A stretch of 64,000 nt of DNA from Amphiura filiformis (lineage: Eukaryota > Echinodermata > Ophiuroidea > Amphilepidida > Amphiuridae), in contig NC_092646.1 of the NCBI RefSeq assembly GCF_039555335.1, positions 26,713,780 through 26,777,779 on the forward strand. Direction: 5' to 3'. Each line of letters begins with the position of its first letter. The first letter of the stretch is position 1. Below, piece after piece: positions 11,827-25,100 of the stretch. The notes beneath the pieces are model-generated. The model was not told the origin of the DNA. It saw only the letters and a list, made by a program, of their open reading frames with translations, and made no database searches. The position numbers were made by a program, and so were the translations under genes.

Positions 11827-12006
11827 GGCAAATTCATTTAAAGACCACACTCCCCCTGTGGAAGATTTTGAAAATATCTTCCACAGGTGGAGTATGACTT
11901 TCAAATGGAATTAGCACATTAACCAACTCTATTTGAAACTCACCTCCCTCTGTGGAAGATTCAGGTTGAATCTTTCTCAGAGGGTGTATGAAATTCAAAT
12001 TGATTA
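11827..12006. repeat. Palindromic TTTCAAATGGA family, subtype 2, copy 4
   Basis: Subtype marked by CTCCCCCTGTGGAAGATTTT, CTTCCACAGGTGGAGTATGA and CTCTGTGGAAGATTCAGG. The ends are again inverted relative to each other. Confidence 0.8.
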
Positions 12007-12641
12007 GCATATACCATCACAAATCCATCACAGACATAGAACTTAAGTGATAGATACAATGTACACAGGGCTCCTAATGACAAGAAAGCTACTGTGTTTT
12101 TTGGCCCTAGTATTGGCATATGGTACTAAAGGAAAAACAAGTAATTAAACAAATACAACCAAACAAACAAACGAACACAAAATCTACATATATGTGTTTA
12201 ATTAACTTATTCACACTGTTTGATTAAAAACTGTTTTAATATTCAATAATATCTTGAATGAAACAAATTTCTGAATTGTAGGACCTAACATATTTTCCAT
12301 AGGTAATGTTTATTCAATTTCACCTACTTTTAGCTTGGTAACAATTAAGTATGGGGTTCAGCAACATATTCAAAACCACAACAACTGGTACTGGTACCTG
12401 ACATTATGGAGCTTATTTTTTATCATGACCTAATTTGAAAATATTTTGTAACAACATTTGTATTCACATGAAGAATTGCTTAGCCAGAAAATATGCTGGG
12501 TCCAAAGATACCAACAAACTTTTATACCATGTTTTAAAAAACATGATTATGATTTCAATATATAATTAATAAGTTAATTAATGTCAAAGTTAATTGAACA
12601 CATATTTTATGAAAAACAAAACATGTCCTCAGGCCCAAGTA
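12007..12641. other. No gene seen
   Basis: AT-rich intergenic sequence without recognisable elements. Confidence 0.5.
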
Positions 12642-13099
12642 CGAGGGGGTATCAAAACGTTTTAGAAATCGCCCAGAAGTGAAAGAGCTATATCAATGAA
12701 ATTTTGTCAGTGCAATCACTGGTCCTTATGTACACTATGGTGCAAAAATGGTCTCATAAGTATGTTTACGTTTTTTTACAGGAGCTGGATGTCACTACCT
12801 GCCTATGTAACCACATAACCAGTCGCTTTTTGGAAAAGGAATTTTTATTTCATCACAGATTTTCTGGGCACTGTAACCCTTAAAATGGAACTTAATCATG
12901 CCTCAATTTTCTCCATTTTGTTGGTTATGCCATTACATAGGCAGGTAGTGACATCTAGCTCCTGTAAAAAAAGTAAACATACCTATGAGATCATTTTTGG
13001 ACCATAATGTACATAAGGACCAGTGATTGCACTGACAAAATTTCATTGATATAGCTCTTTCACTTCTGGGCGATTTCTAAAACTTTTGATACCCCCTCG
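12642..13099. mobile_element. mariner-like foldback element
   Basis: Ends CGAGGGGGTATCAAAACGTT and, inverted, AACTTTTGATACCCCCTCG, flanked by TA (12,640-12,641 and 13,100-13,101). The arms are long, about 170 bp, and include GAAGTGAAAGAGCTATATCA and GCCTATGTAACCACATAACC. The CGAGGGGNNNTCAAAA start is typical of mariner-type termini. No transposase remains. Confidence 0.82.
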
Positions 13100-13232
13100 T
13101 ACAGGTGAATAAAAATGAAGAAAAAAAAAAGTGTCCTGAAAATCATGCTACATGTTTATAAATATCATTATTTATTTTGGCAATTGACATTAGCTTCTCC
13201 TACAGCCTTATTTATGACAGACTATACATGGC

Positions 13233-13474
13233 ATTGGGCAATTCCATTTAAAAGCCACCCCCCTGTGGAAGATTTTGGAAATGATCACATTAAGCAGCTC
13301 CATTTGAAACTCACCCTCCCTCTGTGGAAGATTCAGGTTGGATCTTTCTAAGAGAGTGTATGAATTTCAAATGGAGCTGCTTAATGTGTTCATTCCATTA
13401 GAAATTCATACTCCCCCTGTGGAAGATATTGCCAAAATCTTCCACAGGGGTAGTGTGGATTTTAAATAGAATAG
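13233..13474. repeat. Palindromic TTTCAAATGGA family, subtype 2, copy 5
   Basis: Has GGGCAATTCCATTTAAAAGC at the left and GGATTTTAAATAGAATAGCCC at the right, with inner CCATTTGAAACTCACCCTCC and TTTCAAATGGAGCTGC, so two nested inverted repeats. Confidence 0.85.
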
Positions 13475-13612
13475 CCCATATTTTGCATTAGTTGGCAATG
13501 ATTAAGAAAGCTTTGTACACCATTTCAAAGCAATATTTTCCCGACAGCTTTATACAAATTAATATTTATTTGCATATTTTCCTATAGCTCGATGCCATAC
13601 CCAAGTGAGTAC

Positions 13613-13799
13613 TGGGCTAATCCAATTGTAATCCACACTCCCTATGGTAGACATGACCTTAATCTTCCACACAAGGAAGTACGAATTTCAAATAGGGTTA
13701 CCTGAATGAGCGACTCGATTCAAAATCTACTTCCTGTATGAGGGTGAATAAGGGCATGTCTTCCATAGGGGGTGTATGGATTTCAACTGGAATAGCCTT
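13613..13799. repeat. Palindromic TTTCAAATGGA family, subtype 1, copy 6
   Basis: Runs from GGGCTAATCCAATTGTAATC to GGATTTCAACTGGAATAGCC, with GTCTTCCATAGGGGGTGTAT before the right end. Confidence 0.85.
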
Positions 13800-14308
13800 C
13801 AACATGAAATGAAAGCTTTTACATGACACATAGGAAATGAGTACCAGCTTCTTTCTAATTTTTTCTGCTCATATTCTGATGCTCAATATGTTCAATTAAA
13901 ATACCTTACTGCAGCAATTTACATTAGAATAAATTTGTTCCTTAAGTTTGGGCGTACAGTAATCCAACTAAAATATTAAAGCGTGATACCAGCATCTATA
14001 TCCACTTGCATGTATACATTATTTGCTTAATTTCACTGCTATATTTTTTCAATCAATGATGTGACAATCTATACTGCTTCAACCTAGAAGTACAAATCAA
14101 ATCTGTGGCATTGGGGGTCAATGCTTTGTGCGTGTTAAAAAATGTGACGCATAGAGCGTGGTGCGCTCGGCAAGTATAAATCGCGCAGCAGTTGGCGCGT
14201 CAAAGCATTTACACACGCACAGTAAATAATTGTCTCATACCTCCAGTTTCCGAGGTCTATTTACTTTGTACTTCTGGGTTGACAGACTATACATGGTAGA
14301 GCAGTACC
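13800..14308. other. No gene seen
   Basis: Includes a CG-rich stretch 14,125-14,220 with an imperfect inverted TGTGCGTGTT / ACACACGCAC pair. No gene supported. Confidence 0.5.
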
Positions 14309-14482
14309 ACAGCTATTCCAGTTGAAATCCACACACCCTCACACAGGGGGGGTGTAGATTTCAAATGGACTGACCCATTCAGGTAACCCCATTTGAAATT
14401 TACACTCTGTGTGTGGAAGTGTAAGGTCATGCATGTCTTCCATAGGGGGTGTATTATATATTTCAATTGGAAAAGCCCATTG
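14309..14482. repeat. Palindromic TTTCAAATGGA family, subtype 1, copy 7
   Basis: AGCTATTCCAGTTGAAATCC at the left, GATTTCAAATGGACTGACCC in the middle and TTTCAATTGGAAAAGCCCA at the right. Confidence 0.85.
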
Positions 14483-16265
14483 ACCTGGATTTAGGAATTA
14501 CCACATTGATGCAGATTGATCGCAACAGTTGGAGAAAGCTCCGCAGCCGACTGATGATGATGATGTAGATAGCCTCTATAGAGACAAGGCTTGAAGGCTG
14601 GTATGAATTCTGGTTAGATTTAGATTTGACAAGTACACAAAACATGGGCACAAAATAGCCTTTTGAACAAATATTTTTGTCAATGCCAAAAATTACACAT
14701 ATATATCAGGGCCACCATTTGCGTATCCTTATAGTGTAAAAATATTCATGAGTTAGACTAGTGTAAAGACTCCAATGAGGAATTAAGCAGCCGTATGGAA
14801 TAAAGCTGTATAATCTTTCAATAGTGAAGCTTTTGTGCTAGGCTAATTCCATATAGTTTTGCATGTAGAATAAGGGTTTATTAGTCCTCAGCATCAAAGG
14901 AAGTATTTTGAGCCCAACGTAGACCTATATGCTACTTGACAATCACAAGCCACTGTGAATTCTTTCCTTTGGTATATAGCTGATGGTGTCAGATAGTAAT
15001 CTGACGAAGATCTCCCTAAAATTCCTGGAGGTTAGTGAAGTGACATTTGCAGTTTAATTCTACTTTATACAGGTATCATCACTTTCAATACTCAATCGCA
15101 AAGTAGGTGGGTCAAACTGTTCTTTACTGTTGTCATTGACTTAAAATTGATGAAATTACAACAATACGCTCATATATTGAAAATGGATCTAACAGACAGC
15201 ACACAAATCCTGATTGCGCTATTGGGAGCCAAAATATTTATCATATTAAATTTTTATAGAAAAAACCTAAACGCTCATTGCAAGATATCTATTTTATTGC
15301 TTTTTTGGACCACTTTTTTTTGCTACAATATACTGCATTGTGCTTCCAAATATTATGTGGCTTATTGTGTTCTATCACTTGATACAAAGCTGTTTATATG
15401 GCCATATGCATACGATATAAATAGAATGCAGTAATACTTCAGTGTCTATATATAAATCCTCTTATATATTTCATTGAGAAGGTAAAGATAATGCAATATT
15501 TTACAATACAGGAATTTGACATCCCCCCTCCCGAACAAATATTTTGTTTGAAGATGTGCCACATAGATTCTAACATATTGCCAAATTTGGGCACATTTGT
15601 CTCATCTGAAACCCACCGAAAAAATAAGTATGTGAGGGGGCATCACTATACCAAACTGACTAAAAATGAACCCCAAAACCATGGCACATACCCATATCCC
15701 ATCAAACATGGGGGATCAGACAGTAATATGAGTCATGCATCGTCAACAGGTCTTGTACAAGCATAGGATCCCACACAAGCAGGGTCTTAGCTAGTCCCAA
15801 GTCCGACCATCATATTGGACAGGAAAATGTATCCTTATTATTATAATCTGTTGAAAAGGTTTTATTAAGTAGATCAAATTCCTAAATAATCAGAATATGA
15901 AGGCCATGGCAACACAATTGAACCTCCCAGTCCAATTTTACACAAATGATGAACAATTCTAAATTTCTATCTAAGACACTGCATCCAACAACTCCCTCCC
16001 CAAAATGACACAAGCAAATTCTCATTTAACCCCCTGAGAACTACCATCTTTCTTACACCGTTTCTGATTGATAAATTATGGATATATTTATCTAAGTGAC
16101 CGATAAAATTGCAGCTTCAAAATTTTAAGTTCAATCCTCTTCAGCTGCACAACTGATTCTTATCCATGTCGCTGATTGGCTTGATAACTCATATAATGCT
16201 TCTAGTAGCCAATCACAACTAGCATTAGTTAAAAAGTATCTGCTTCCATCACAGAGCAGATATAA
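14483..16265. other. No gene seen
   Basis: About 1.8 kb without a supportable gene. Open frames at 15,147-15,434 (95 codons) and 15,491-15,766 (91 codons) have no recognised motif and no clear splice context. The second includes a repeat segment (CCCCAAAACCATGGCACATA) that recurs in altered form near 32,980. Confidence 0.5.
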
Positions 16266-16453
16266 TTGGGCTATTCCAGTTAAAATCCATTCCCCCTATG
16301 TAAGACATGGCCTTAGTCTCCCACACAATAGATGTTGATTTCAAATGGAGTCACCCATTCAGGTAACCCATTTGAAATTCACACTCCCTGTGTATGGAAG
16401 ATCAAGGTGGTGTCTTCCAGGGGGTGTATGGATATCAACTGGACTAGCCCATT
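16266..16453. repeat. Palindromic TTTCAAATGGA family, subtype 1, copy 8
   Basis: GGGCTATTCCAGTTAAAATC at the left, GATTTCAAATGGAGTCACCC and CATTTGAAATTCACACTCCC inside, GGATATCAACTGGACTAGCCC at the right. Confidence 0.87.
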
Positions 16454-18060
16454 CTTCATGAGCCAAATAAATTGTTTCTAATAGATACAATACATACAAT
16501 ACTATTCATTCAAACACAAATGAATCAGGGATCCATAAAACACTATATACATACATGTATGTAAGGTAATGTCAAATAAGTAAATAGTAGATTTTTCATT
16601 TCAATTATTGGTGTCATTGCTTTTTCTGCACAGCATTTTGATGTAAACATATGCTTACACAACTGGGACAAGTCAAAGTAGTAGAACACTAGAACTATAC
16701 TACAGCAGGAACATTTCACTATAATATCTAATTGGTCCTATTAGCACTATCAGTGCCCCAAAAGGTACCGATGGCTCCTTCTATCATGCCCTATAGAGGT
16801 AGTCATTGTGACGTCAACGCTACCATCTTGTGGGTACGGAGTGGCTTGTTGCCAAGATCAACGCGCTGACGCTTGACTGAAGAGGTGCGTCACATGCTGC
16901 GACTTCCGAGTAATCGGAGACGTAATGTCTAACGCATGACATGCAGAATGGTAGTACCACAAGATGGCGGATCCCGCGGAAAAAGCTGGTGGCCTCTATA
17001 CATTTGCATAGTGCTCTCATTCTTTTATTTAAATGAGAAACTTTAACTTACCACTATGCAAATGTTCATTATTATGCTTGATACAATTTATTATATCTCC
17101 AGGGTGTGATAGAAAGTGTCATCGCTACCTAAACAGGCACATATAGCACTATAGGACCATATTAGACATGAAGTATACACAGAATTAGGCTTATTGTCAT
17201 AAATTCATCGAGGGAATTCGCAGCTATATTCTGCATGCTGTATAGTCCCTACCTTGAGACTCCACTTACTCTGTAGGCTTATACTTAAACTGTAGTTAAT
17301 ACCATATATCCTGATCCTAAATACAATGAATTAAACCATGTTCCCATTAGAAAATACTGTTGCTCAAAGAAGATTAGTCACTCTTCCTTATCAATTAAGC
17401 ACACATTAACTTTGTATGCATAATGAGGAACAAATGAAGATACAGCTCGTTCCCAATAAACATAACTGAACACAGATCAAAATAAGCAAACGTGCAGTTG
17501 CCTTGTGACAAAGTACTCGATGCAGCACTTCACTTCATAAGTTATGTTTAATGTGAAAAAACCTCTACAATGCATTATCATTGGACATACGATGGGCTCA
17601 AGGACCTACAATGAATCAAAAATGTTAGTGAGATTGACCCCTGATTGTACAACCTATAGCCTAGATATAACCAAGGAAGTTGACTAGTCACACACAAGTC
17701 AGTCATGTCAACATTAATGTCATTTGAAAGTTAAAAAGCTCCATATAAATATATGGACAAAACTCTAACATACCAAACATCTGCATCTTTTACATTAGAT
17801 TTAGAGAGAGTCTTAATGAACCTTTGGTTTAGCATATGCAACTTACAAACACTCACTGAATACCCGATATCTCGTTTCAGCTGATGCCATTTTCTATCCC
17901 GATCTGAAAAGAAATGAAACAAAAATCGGAAGAAAAATGGATGAAAGGTGGTTCTTTGGACACATCAAAAATATAAAATCCCATGAAAACATAGATCTTG
18001 AGATGCCAATTGTTAAATTTAAACTGTTAAACCAAACAGATAATAAATCTACCTATCTAG
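16454..18060. other. No gene seen
   Basis: About 1.6 kb. An inverted pair ACCATCTTGTGGGTAC / GTACCACAAGATGG at 16,821-16,966 suggests another degraded element. A possible 47-bp exon on the minus strand at 17,857-17,903 is discussed as a finding. Confidence 0.45.
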
Positions 18061-18430
18061 TTTACATAAATACATGCACAAATGTTACACCTACATACAA
18101 ATGCATACACACTCATCCCCCCTCACCCCCGACAGAAATACACATTTACTGCAGACGCACAGATGTATACACACCCTCAAATGCTATCAAAACAAGTAAG
18201 TCTGAAACAAACAGACCTCTGTGAATCGAAAAATGTGCTCCTTTATAGGTGGGTTCATAATTTAAATGTGGAAAAAGATAATCTTTTGTACCAAGGCATG
18301 TGCACACACCGATAGAAATTAGAAAACATTTACTACAGACACACACATTCACACATTACTGGCCTTACATCAGACTACTGCACCCCAAACTGCAGACACC
18401 CCACCCACCTACAAACACACCCCCACATCA
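18061..18430. repeat. CA-rich low-complexity stretch
   Basis: Rich in ACAC, ACATACA and CACCC words on the plus strand. It lies in the likely 3' flank or 3' UTR of ZRANB2. Short plus-strand frames here are compositional. Confidence 0.6.
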
Positions 18431-18928
18431 GGCAATTTTTCATCTTCATTCAGATTCAGAAAAAAATACCTTAATGATATTATATAAAGTAACTCTTTGC
18501 ATGCTAAAATATTAAACATTTTGGCTGGACACAACTTTAAAAAAATATATTCCAGATTGATTTTTGTCAGAGAACTTCACAAGGGAACAATTTCTTCAGA
18601 TATATTCTCACTAGCATACATATACAGAAGTAATAAACTCTCATGCACCAACTGCATATAATATGTTTTTTTTTTTTTAGAGCACAAGATTCTTGTAAAC
18701 GTATCAATAATGTAATCAGCATCTTTGCAAGTACTGTCTCCTTTTCTCTAAAATTTGTCTGAAGATTTCAAAACATATCTACTCTTTGGCTCAAAAAAAG
18801 ATGTCAAATCATTTTAAATACAATTACAACTGCAGTTTCTTTAGAAAAACAAACATGCAACGAGTTGAGTTGTAATATTTCTAAGCCCTAAACCCAAACC
18901 TTTAACCACGGTAGCTTCCAATGCCCCA

Positions 18929-19118
18929 TCATCTTGATCGTGATCGACGCTGTCTCCTAGGTGACTCTGAACTCCGTCGTCTGATTGGTGATCTTGAACG
19001 GGATCGTGAACGTCGACGTCCTGTGTAACGTGGTGGTGATCGTGAATTTGACCTTGAGTAGCTGCGCCTAGAGGAGTGCTTCCGTGCCGAATTTTTGTCA
19101 CGGGAGCGTGAGCGAGAT
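18929..19118 (-). CDS. ZRANB2: ZRANB2 coding exon 8 (C-terminal RS domain and stop)
   Basis: Residues 250-312 and stop TGA at 18,931-18,929. SRSRSRDKNSARK, SPPRYTGRRRSRSRSRS and ESPRRQRRSRSR are typical. Acceptor TCTTAG/A. Confidence 0.93.
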
Positions 19119-22100
19119 CTAAGAGAAGAAAACGCCAGCAATTTTCGTAATATTGTTGCATCTTTAAACATTGGTGTTACGAATTACAAAGTTGAATGTT
19201 TCTCGTTTTTGGTGAATGAGACAAAATTTAACTTCAGATTATTTGTGATATTTCGTTGCACCTACAAGTATCCAAATCAGTAATCATATTTATGTATTGT
19301 CATTTTATAAACATAAGATTAATAATAAATCTGCAAAGAATTGTTTCTCTTATGTACCAATATTCCACATTTAACAATATATGCACAATGAACATATTGT
19401 AACAAAGGTTTAGAACGACACATAAATACCAAGTATACCACCTTTGTTTCTTATGCAACTGTGCTTTTTCTAAGTCTCTGGTGTACTAAATTGGGGTTTT
19501 CATAGCGCTCTGCCCATCTTGGTACAAGTTTTCGTTAACAAAGGGGTCACCTTCGGGTGTTCGTTATCGAAGGAGTCACCTTCGGGAATTCAACTGGCTG
19601 CAAAGGATTAGACAATGTTCTCAACACATCCTCAGCCACCCTATGGATTACCTTGACCTGCTTCGTGCGCTCGATCGGCTCGACGATCGGGAGCTTCGAG
19701 AAGATCGTGATCTGGAGTACGAAGAAGAGTGCCCTCTTGAGCGGCTCTTTGAGTGGGATCTGGATCTGGATCTTGATCTGGATCGAGACTTGCTGGGTTT
19801 GGTGGTGGTGGGTTTGGGTGGTAAAACATCATCAGTTAAAGCGTATGCAGATAGGTCACCATCATCATCATCATCCTGAAACATAGGGAAATAAATTATC
19901 ACTTTACTAATTAATATAGATATTACACAAGTGCAACATGGTTTATGGGGAATTGGGCAAAAAAAAAATTGTTGTGTTGCCCTCAGTGACCGACCCTAAA
20001 TCCTGAAAAATCAGGGTCACATTTTTTTTAATGACGATTTTTACAGATATGTTCAAAAAATCAATGTTTTTCACCTAAAATTAATATTTTATTGAATGAC
20101 CCTCCCCGCACCCCTTATTCAATGTTGTATACCAAACGCCACATTTTTTAAATGGTCTATATTTTTGCTCCAACATTGGTTGGTGGGGGAGGGAGGGGAT
20201 TCGATATAGGTTGGAAACTATACAAATAAAATATCATATGGTGAACTTTATATGACCAGTTTATTGAACAGAGGGCGCGAAATATGAACAAGTCCCAGGG
20301 AAATTTGCACTTGATTGTAGTCTTAAATTGATTATCCAACAAGTATCCAGTAGTCAAAATTGACAAATCTCCCTTATGGAAGAAGCATTATTTAATATTT
20401 AGTGGGTTTTTTTAAAAACTGAAGGTTTAAAAAAAGAAAAAGTTAATCGACCAACAGAGATTTTTTTTGGCCTTAGTAAAAACAATTCCAAGAGACCAAC
20501 AGTTTTCACAATACATGTTTACAAATTCCTTGTCAGCTGACCGCTTTTGTTGTTCAACCTTGAAATAGTTACAGCTCACTGCATTTTAAATGAACTAGGC
20601 ATGAAATTTTACTTGCATTTTAACTAGTGGTGAGTTTGCTTTTTAGCTGCTGAAAGTCAAGGTCAGAGTCCGTTCAATATTCACATTGGAGGGGGTGGGA
20701 GTTTTGACCAAAAAAGTGACAAAAAATCCGGCGTTTCCTCCTTGTGGCTACTCAAAATTTGTGGATTTCCATTGGTTACCTCTTTTCTCCATTTTAAACT
20801 TAACATTCTCCCCTCATGGTTAAAAAAATTCAAATGCCCAAAAAGTATCAGATTCCACCTTAAAACTCCCACTACCCCCGGTGGAAATATTGAATGGTCC
20901 CTTAGAGTAATGACATGTCAGACTTATAAAAAAAGTACAGGTCAACTAAAAATTAGAGAATAAAAGATAGGATTTTGTCTTTTGTCTATCCAATATCGTG
21001 TCATAATGGATAGGCTGGCCAATATTTTGTGTAGTGGATACCGGCACTTTTATTTTTATTCAGTTTAAGTATAATTTTTATAAGTAAAACTTTTTTTTTC
21101 CAGAAAAAATAAAAGTTACTTCTGTGAAGACAACCCCATTGTTTTAAATGAATGAAACCTTTACGAACATCTAAGCCGCAGAATTGTGTTCTTAGTTTGC
21201 AAAACGCGAACACATTATCGCACGATCATTGAGGATAAACAAGCGTGGTGCCGTTGCTGACTATTCACTATCGTGTCATAATGTATAGGCGACAACCAAA
21301 CAATGGTTTCTGTTCATTGAGGTACATTTCGTCACTATCGACCCATGTTACATTAGGCAAAAAAAAAAAATAATGGTTTGTCTCAAAGCTCACGAGTGGT
21401 TTGAAAACAAATGCGAAATGCGATTGATTTTTTTTTTTAATTCCCGACTTTTTCCATGGTATTTGGAGAAAAAAATCTGATTTTGCCGAATTTTTCTGGA
21501 AAAACTAAAATGTTGTTTTTTTTAAATAAAAAATTTCCGCATTTCTTTTTTTCCAAATCTCACGATTTTACAAATGCGCGCGCGAGCTTTGAGACAAACC
21601 TTTTTTTTTGGGCCTTAGGTAGCAAATCAGTATACAAACTTGAAATGGAAGAAATGCATTATGGGAAGTGAAAGATGTAAGGTATAAGGACGTAAGTGTA
21701 AGGACGTATGACGTCCTGTCAACCAGACCAAAAATGCCGTACTGCGCAGGTCAGCAACCAATCACGCCGCGCCTTTGCTCTGACGTCAGACGCAAACTAG
21801 TTTTTTTAATTCGGTTTTCAATTATAGAATCGTGAATTTAAAAAACAAGTAAAACAGTCAAAAATGGCACAGCTCTAAAAATTAATTGTGCGAAAAATTC
21901 CACCTTTTAATAACTCATTAATTCTCTTCATTTACTTACATCAGAATCCAATTTATAGGCATCTAAGTTATCATCATCACCACTTTCTTCATCGTCATCG
22001 TCCTCCTCTACCTCAACTGGTTTTATAGGCTGAGGTACTGGTTTGGGTGGCTCCTTACCTCGGTATTTCTTTTTCTTGCGACCAAACTGAAATACAATGA

Positions 22101-25100
22101 GATGTAAATCAGAGATGAATAGTTTCCTATTACTTAAGGTGGTACTATAATTTTGCATTTTTCTCAAAAAATAACTTAACACTGGTAACAAAAGCTATGT
22201 ATATTATAGGGGCAAGGAATCCAATTACTTCACTGAAATTTCAATGATTCAAGACAAGTGGTTCATTATAAACTGAGCTCAAAAAGAAAATTTTTTACAA
22301 CTTGTGAATCACAAGGTCATATCTTAAAATACTATCAATCAAAATGAACCAAAATTACACATAGGATTACCTTAATACTCTACTCAAAACACATGTCAGT
22401 AACCAAGCAGTTGTCCAACTGACACAACAGCAAAATGCACTGTCATGGGAAAGCTTCCTGGACTTCCTTCACTTTCACAGCCCAACATTTGGCACCCAGG
22501 ACAAAAAATCTGTGAGAATGCACACAAGATCCTTGCACAGATGATAAAACGGTGCTGCTTTCTGCTTTTCATACACTTTTATCATGAAACAGGGCTGGGC
22601 TGTGAATGTGGTCCAGGAAGCTGTCCCATGTCAGTGCATTTTGCTGTTGTGTCAGTTGGATAACTGCTTGGTTACTGACATGTGTTAAGAGTAGAGTATT
22701 GAAGTAGATCTGTGTGTAATTTTGGTTCAATTTGATGGATAGGATTTCAAGATATGACCTTGTGAAAAATTATAAGTTTCTTTTTGAGCTCAGTTTATAT
22801 GTTAAAAAATGAGGTACATTCTAGCGGTACCTCTTTTCTTATCACAAATAACGTACCGCTTGTCTTGAGTCACTGAAATTCCAGTGTAGTAACTGGATTC
22901 CTTGCCCCTATAATATACATAACTTGTTACCAGTGTGTTATTATTTTTTGAGAAAAATGCAAAAATAGTCACAAATTTATCTTGGGGTGTAGTACCACAC
23001 ACCTTACGGGCTCGGATAGCAACATTTGCACAGTATTTGAAAGTGGTTAAACATGTGATTTTCATGTTGCTTAGATTTTACTTTGTACAGCTGCATTTTT
23101 ACTCAGCTCAATAAAATAGCCACTGAGTCATTATTAATCCACACTAGTGATTTTACAGTTATGGGAGCAAAAGATGTTGATTCAATTATCCACTATATCA
23201 TTTTGACCAAATACATCATACTTTTGAATCCAGTGGTTTTTCAAACTGTTACTTTATTTTGATACACCCTGTATTTCAAGCCAGAAGGACACTTCTTCCG
23301 ATTGGCAGCCATCCAACCACCCCACCATCCCCTGGCTGGTATGCCACTTCCCCCACATCCACCCAACCACCCCCGATTGGAATATCACTTCCCCTGGTTG
23401 GCAGCAACCTTTAAGATATGCCACTGCATCCTTACCTCATCAAATTCGCCATCAGAATCATCCTTCCTCTCATTATATTCCACATTGTCACGCTCATTGT
23501 ATCCACCTCCATAACCTGATCAAGACAAAGTACACATTGAAAATTAAGAGACTTTCAAAGACCAATTCCTAGTCAGTGGTTGTGGTTTTACTTGTAGGCG
23601 CCAAATTTCATTGGTTCCAGCATGTCGTCTATCACACAGTTTACTGCAGTGTCCCAGTCATCTAATATTTTATCATACTGGTGCCGGTATTCACTACTCA
23701 AAATATTGGACCTGCCTGTCGTATATCACACGGCAGAAGATAGTAAACACAAAAATTCCTATCGCTTGTTCTCCAAGTACTGTTCAACCAACCAAGATTT
23801 TGGAATTTGAAACAACATTTTCTCATTTGAGCCCAAATAAGATAAATTTAACCAGATTTTATAAAATGTCAACAATTTTCAACACAAAACATAAAACATA
23901 TTAAAATAAAACTGGCAAATATTTACAGTTGGATTGAACACAAGGTGCAACTAAACTGGAATTGGAATCTTTATTATCTTTCACTGGAATCTTCCACAAG
24001 GGGTGTGAAGGTTATTAATGGAATAGCCCAATTTCTTTGGCTGACATATTTGTTTGTTTTATGGTCGCTCCATGTGGAGAGTCAGTTGGGACCAGGCTTA
24101 AACAAAATGCTCAAGCCAGGCAGAAAAGCCTATAGCTGACCTATGTGGAAAGAAAAGCGAGTCAGATTTGAAGATAAAGATCAAAGAAAAGAAGACCATT
24201 CCCAACAATCATGAGAACAATTTCACTGTCATCACCTGGGTCAAGTTCTTATTGTCGCTGGGTGGGAAAAACCTCATATCTAATTCCAAAGGTCAAAATG
24301 CAAAACCTCATATTTATGTAAAAAGTGGGCCCCAATTACAAAACCTCATAAGTCATAATGTGCAATTTTGCTCAAATTCAATTTTTGTGTGTCAACTTGA
24401 AGAAAATGTCCCAACACACCTTCTGGTGCTTCCCTTTTATCGGTAAATTGCATAAGTGTCTGTAAATAACCAAAAGAGCAACACCATGTTCTATGTAAAT
24501 TCTGTTAATTTTTAACCGTTTTTCGCGTCTCACTCAAAATCGTTATATATGAGGTTTTGTAATTGGGGCCCACTTTTTACCTATGAGGTTTTGCATTTGG
24601 CCTTAGGAATTATATATATACGAGGTTTTTCCCACCCAGCGATGTTATTCTCTTGCGTAGACCTACCTGTTCTTGCTTCTACTCTTCCAACTTTTGGTGA
24701 TTTACACAGGTTGCATTCATTCCTACGAGCCCAATTCACATTGCCACAACTATTACATATAACAAAAAAAAAAACAAAAAAAAATAGAAATAGGTTTACA
24801 GTTGAAACTAATTAAATTAAACTTCAACACTACTTGTTTACATGTATTTTGCTTACCTGGAGCGCGTTCGAGGAACTTCCTTGTCGTCAGCCGATGTTGT
24901 TAGCTCTGATGTTTTCATGATTTACATTTATTGTATTCTATGCATATTAAATACCGTAATGTTCCTAATAAATATCCCAGGAAATGAAAAAAGTTTAAAA
25001 ATCTAGATTAACATTGTGAAGACGCACTTCCAGTTTGTTTTGGGTTTAAATCCAAGATCCACAAAAATAGTGTATTTATTGATATACCACAAAATTACAG

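Noticed and set aside
15147..15766. Two 91-95 codon open frames on the plus strand
   Set aside because: No recognised motif; the second includes sequence that recurs as a repeat near 32.98 kb.
19557..19886. Plus-strand frames opposite the RS exon of ZRANB2
   Set aside because: Shadow translations of the repetitive Arg/Ser codons on the minus strand.
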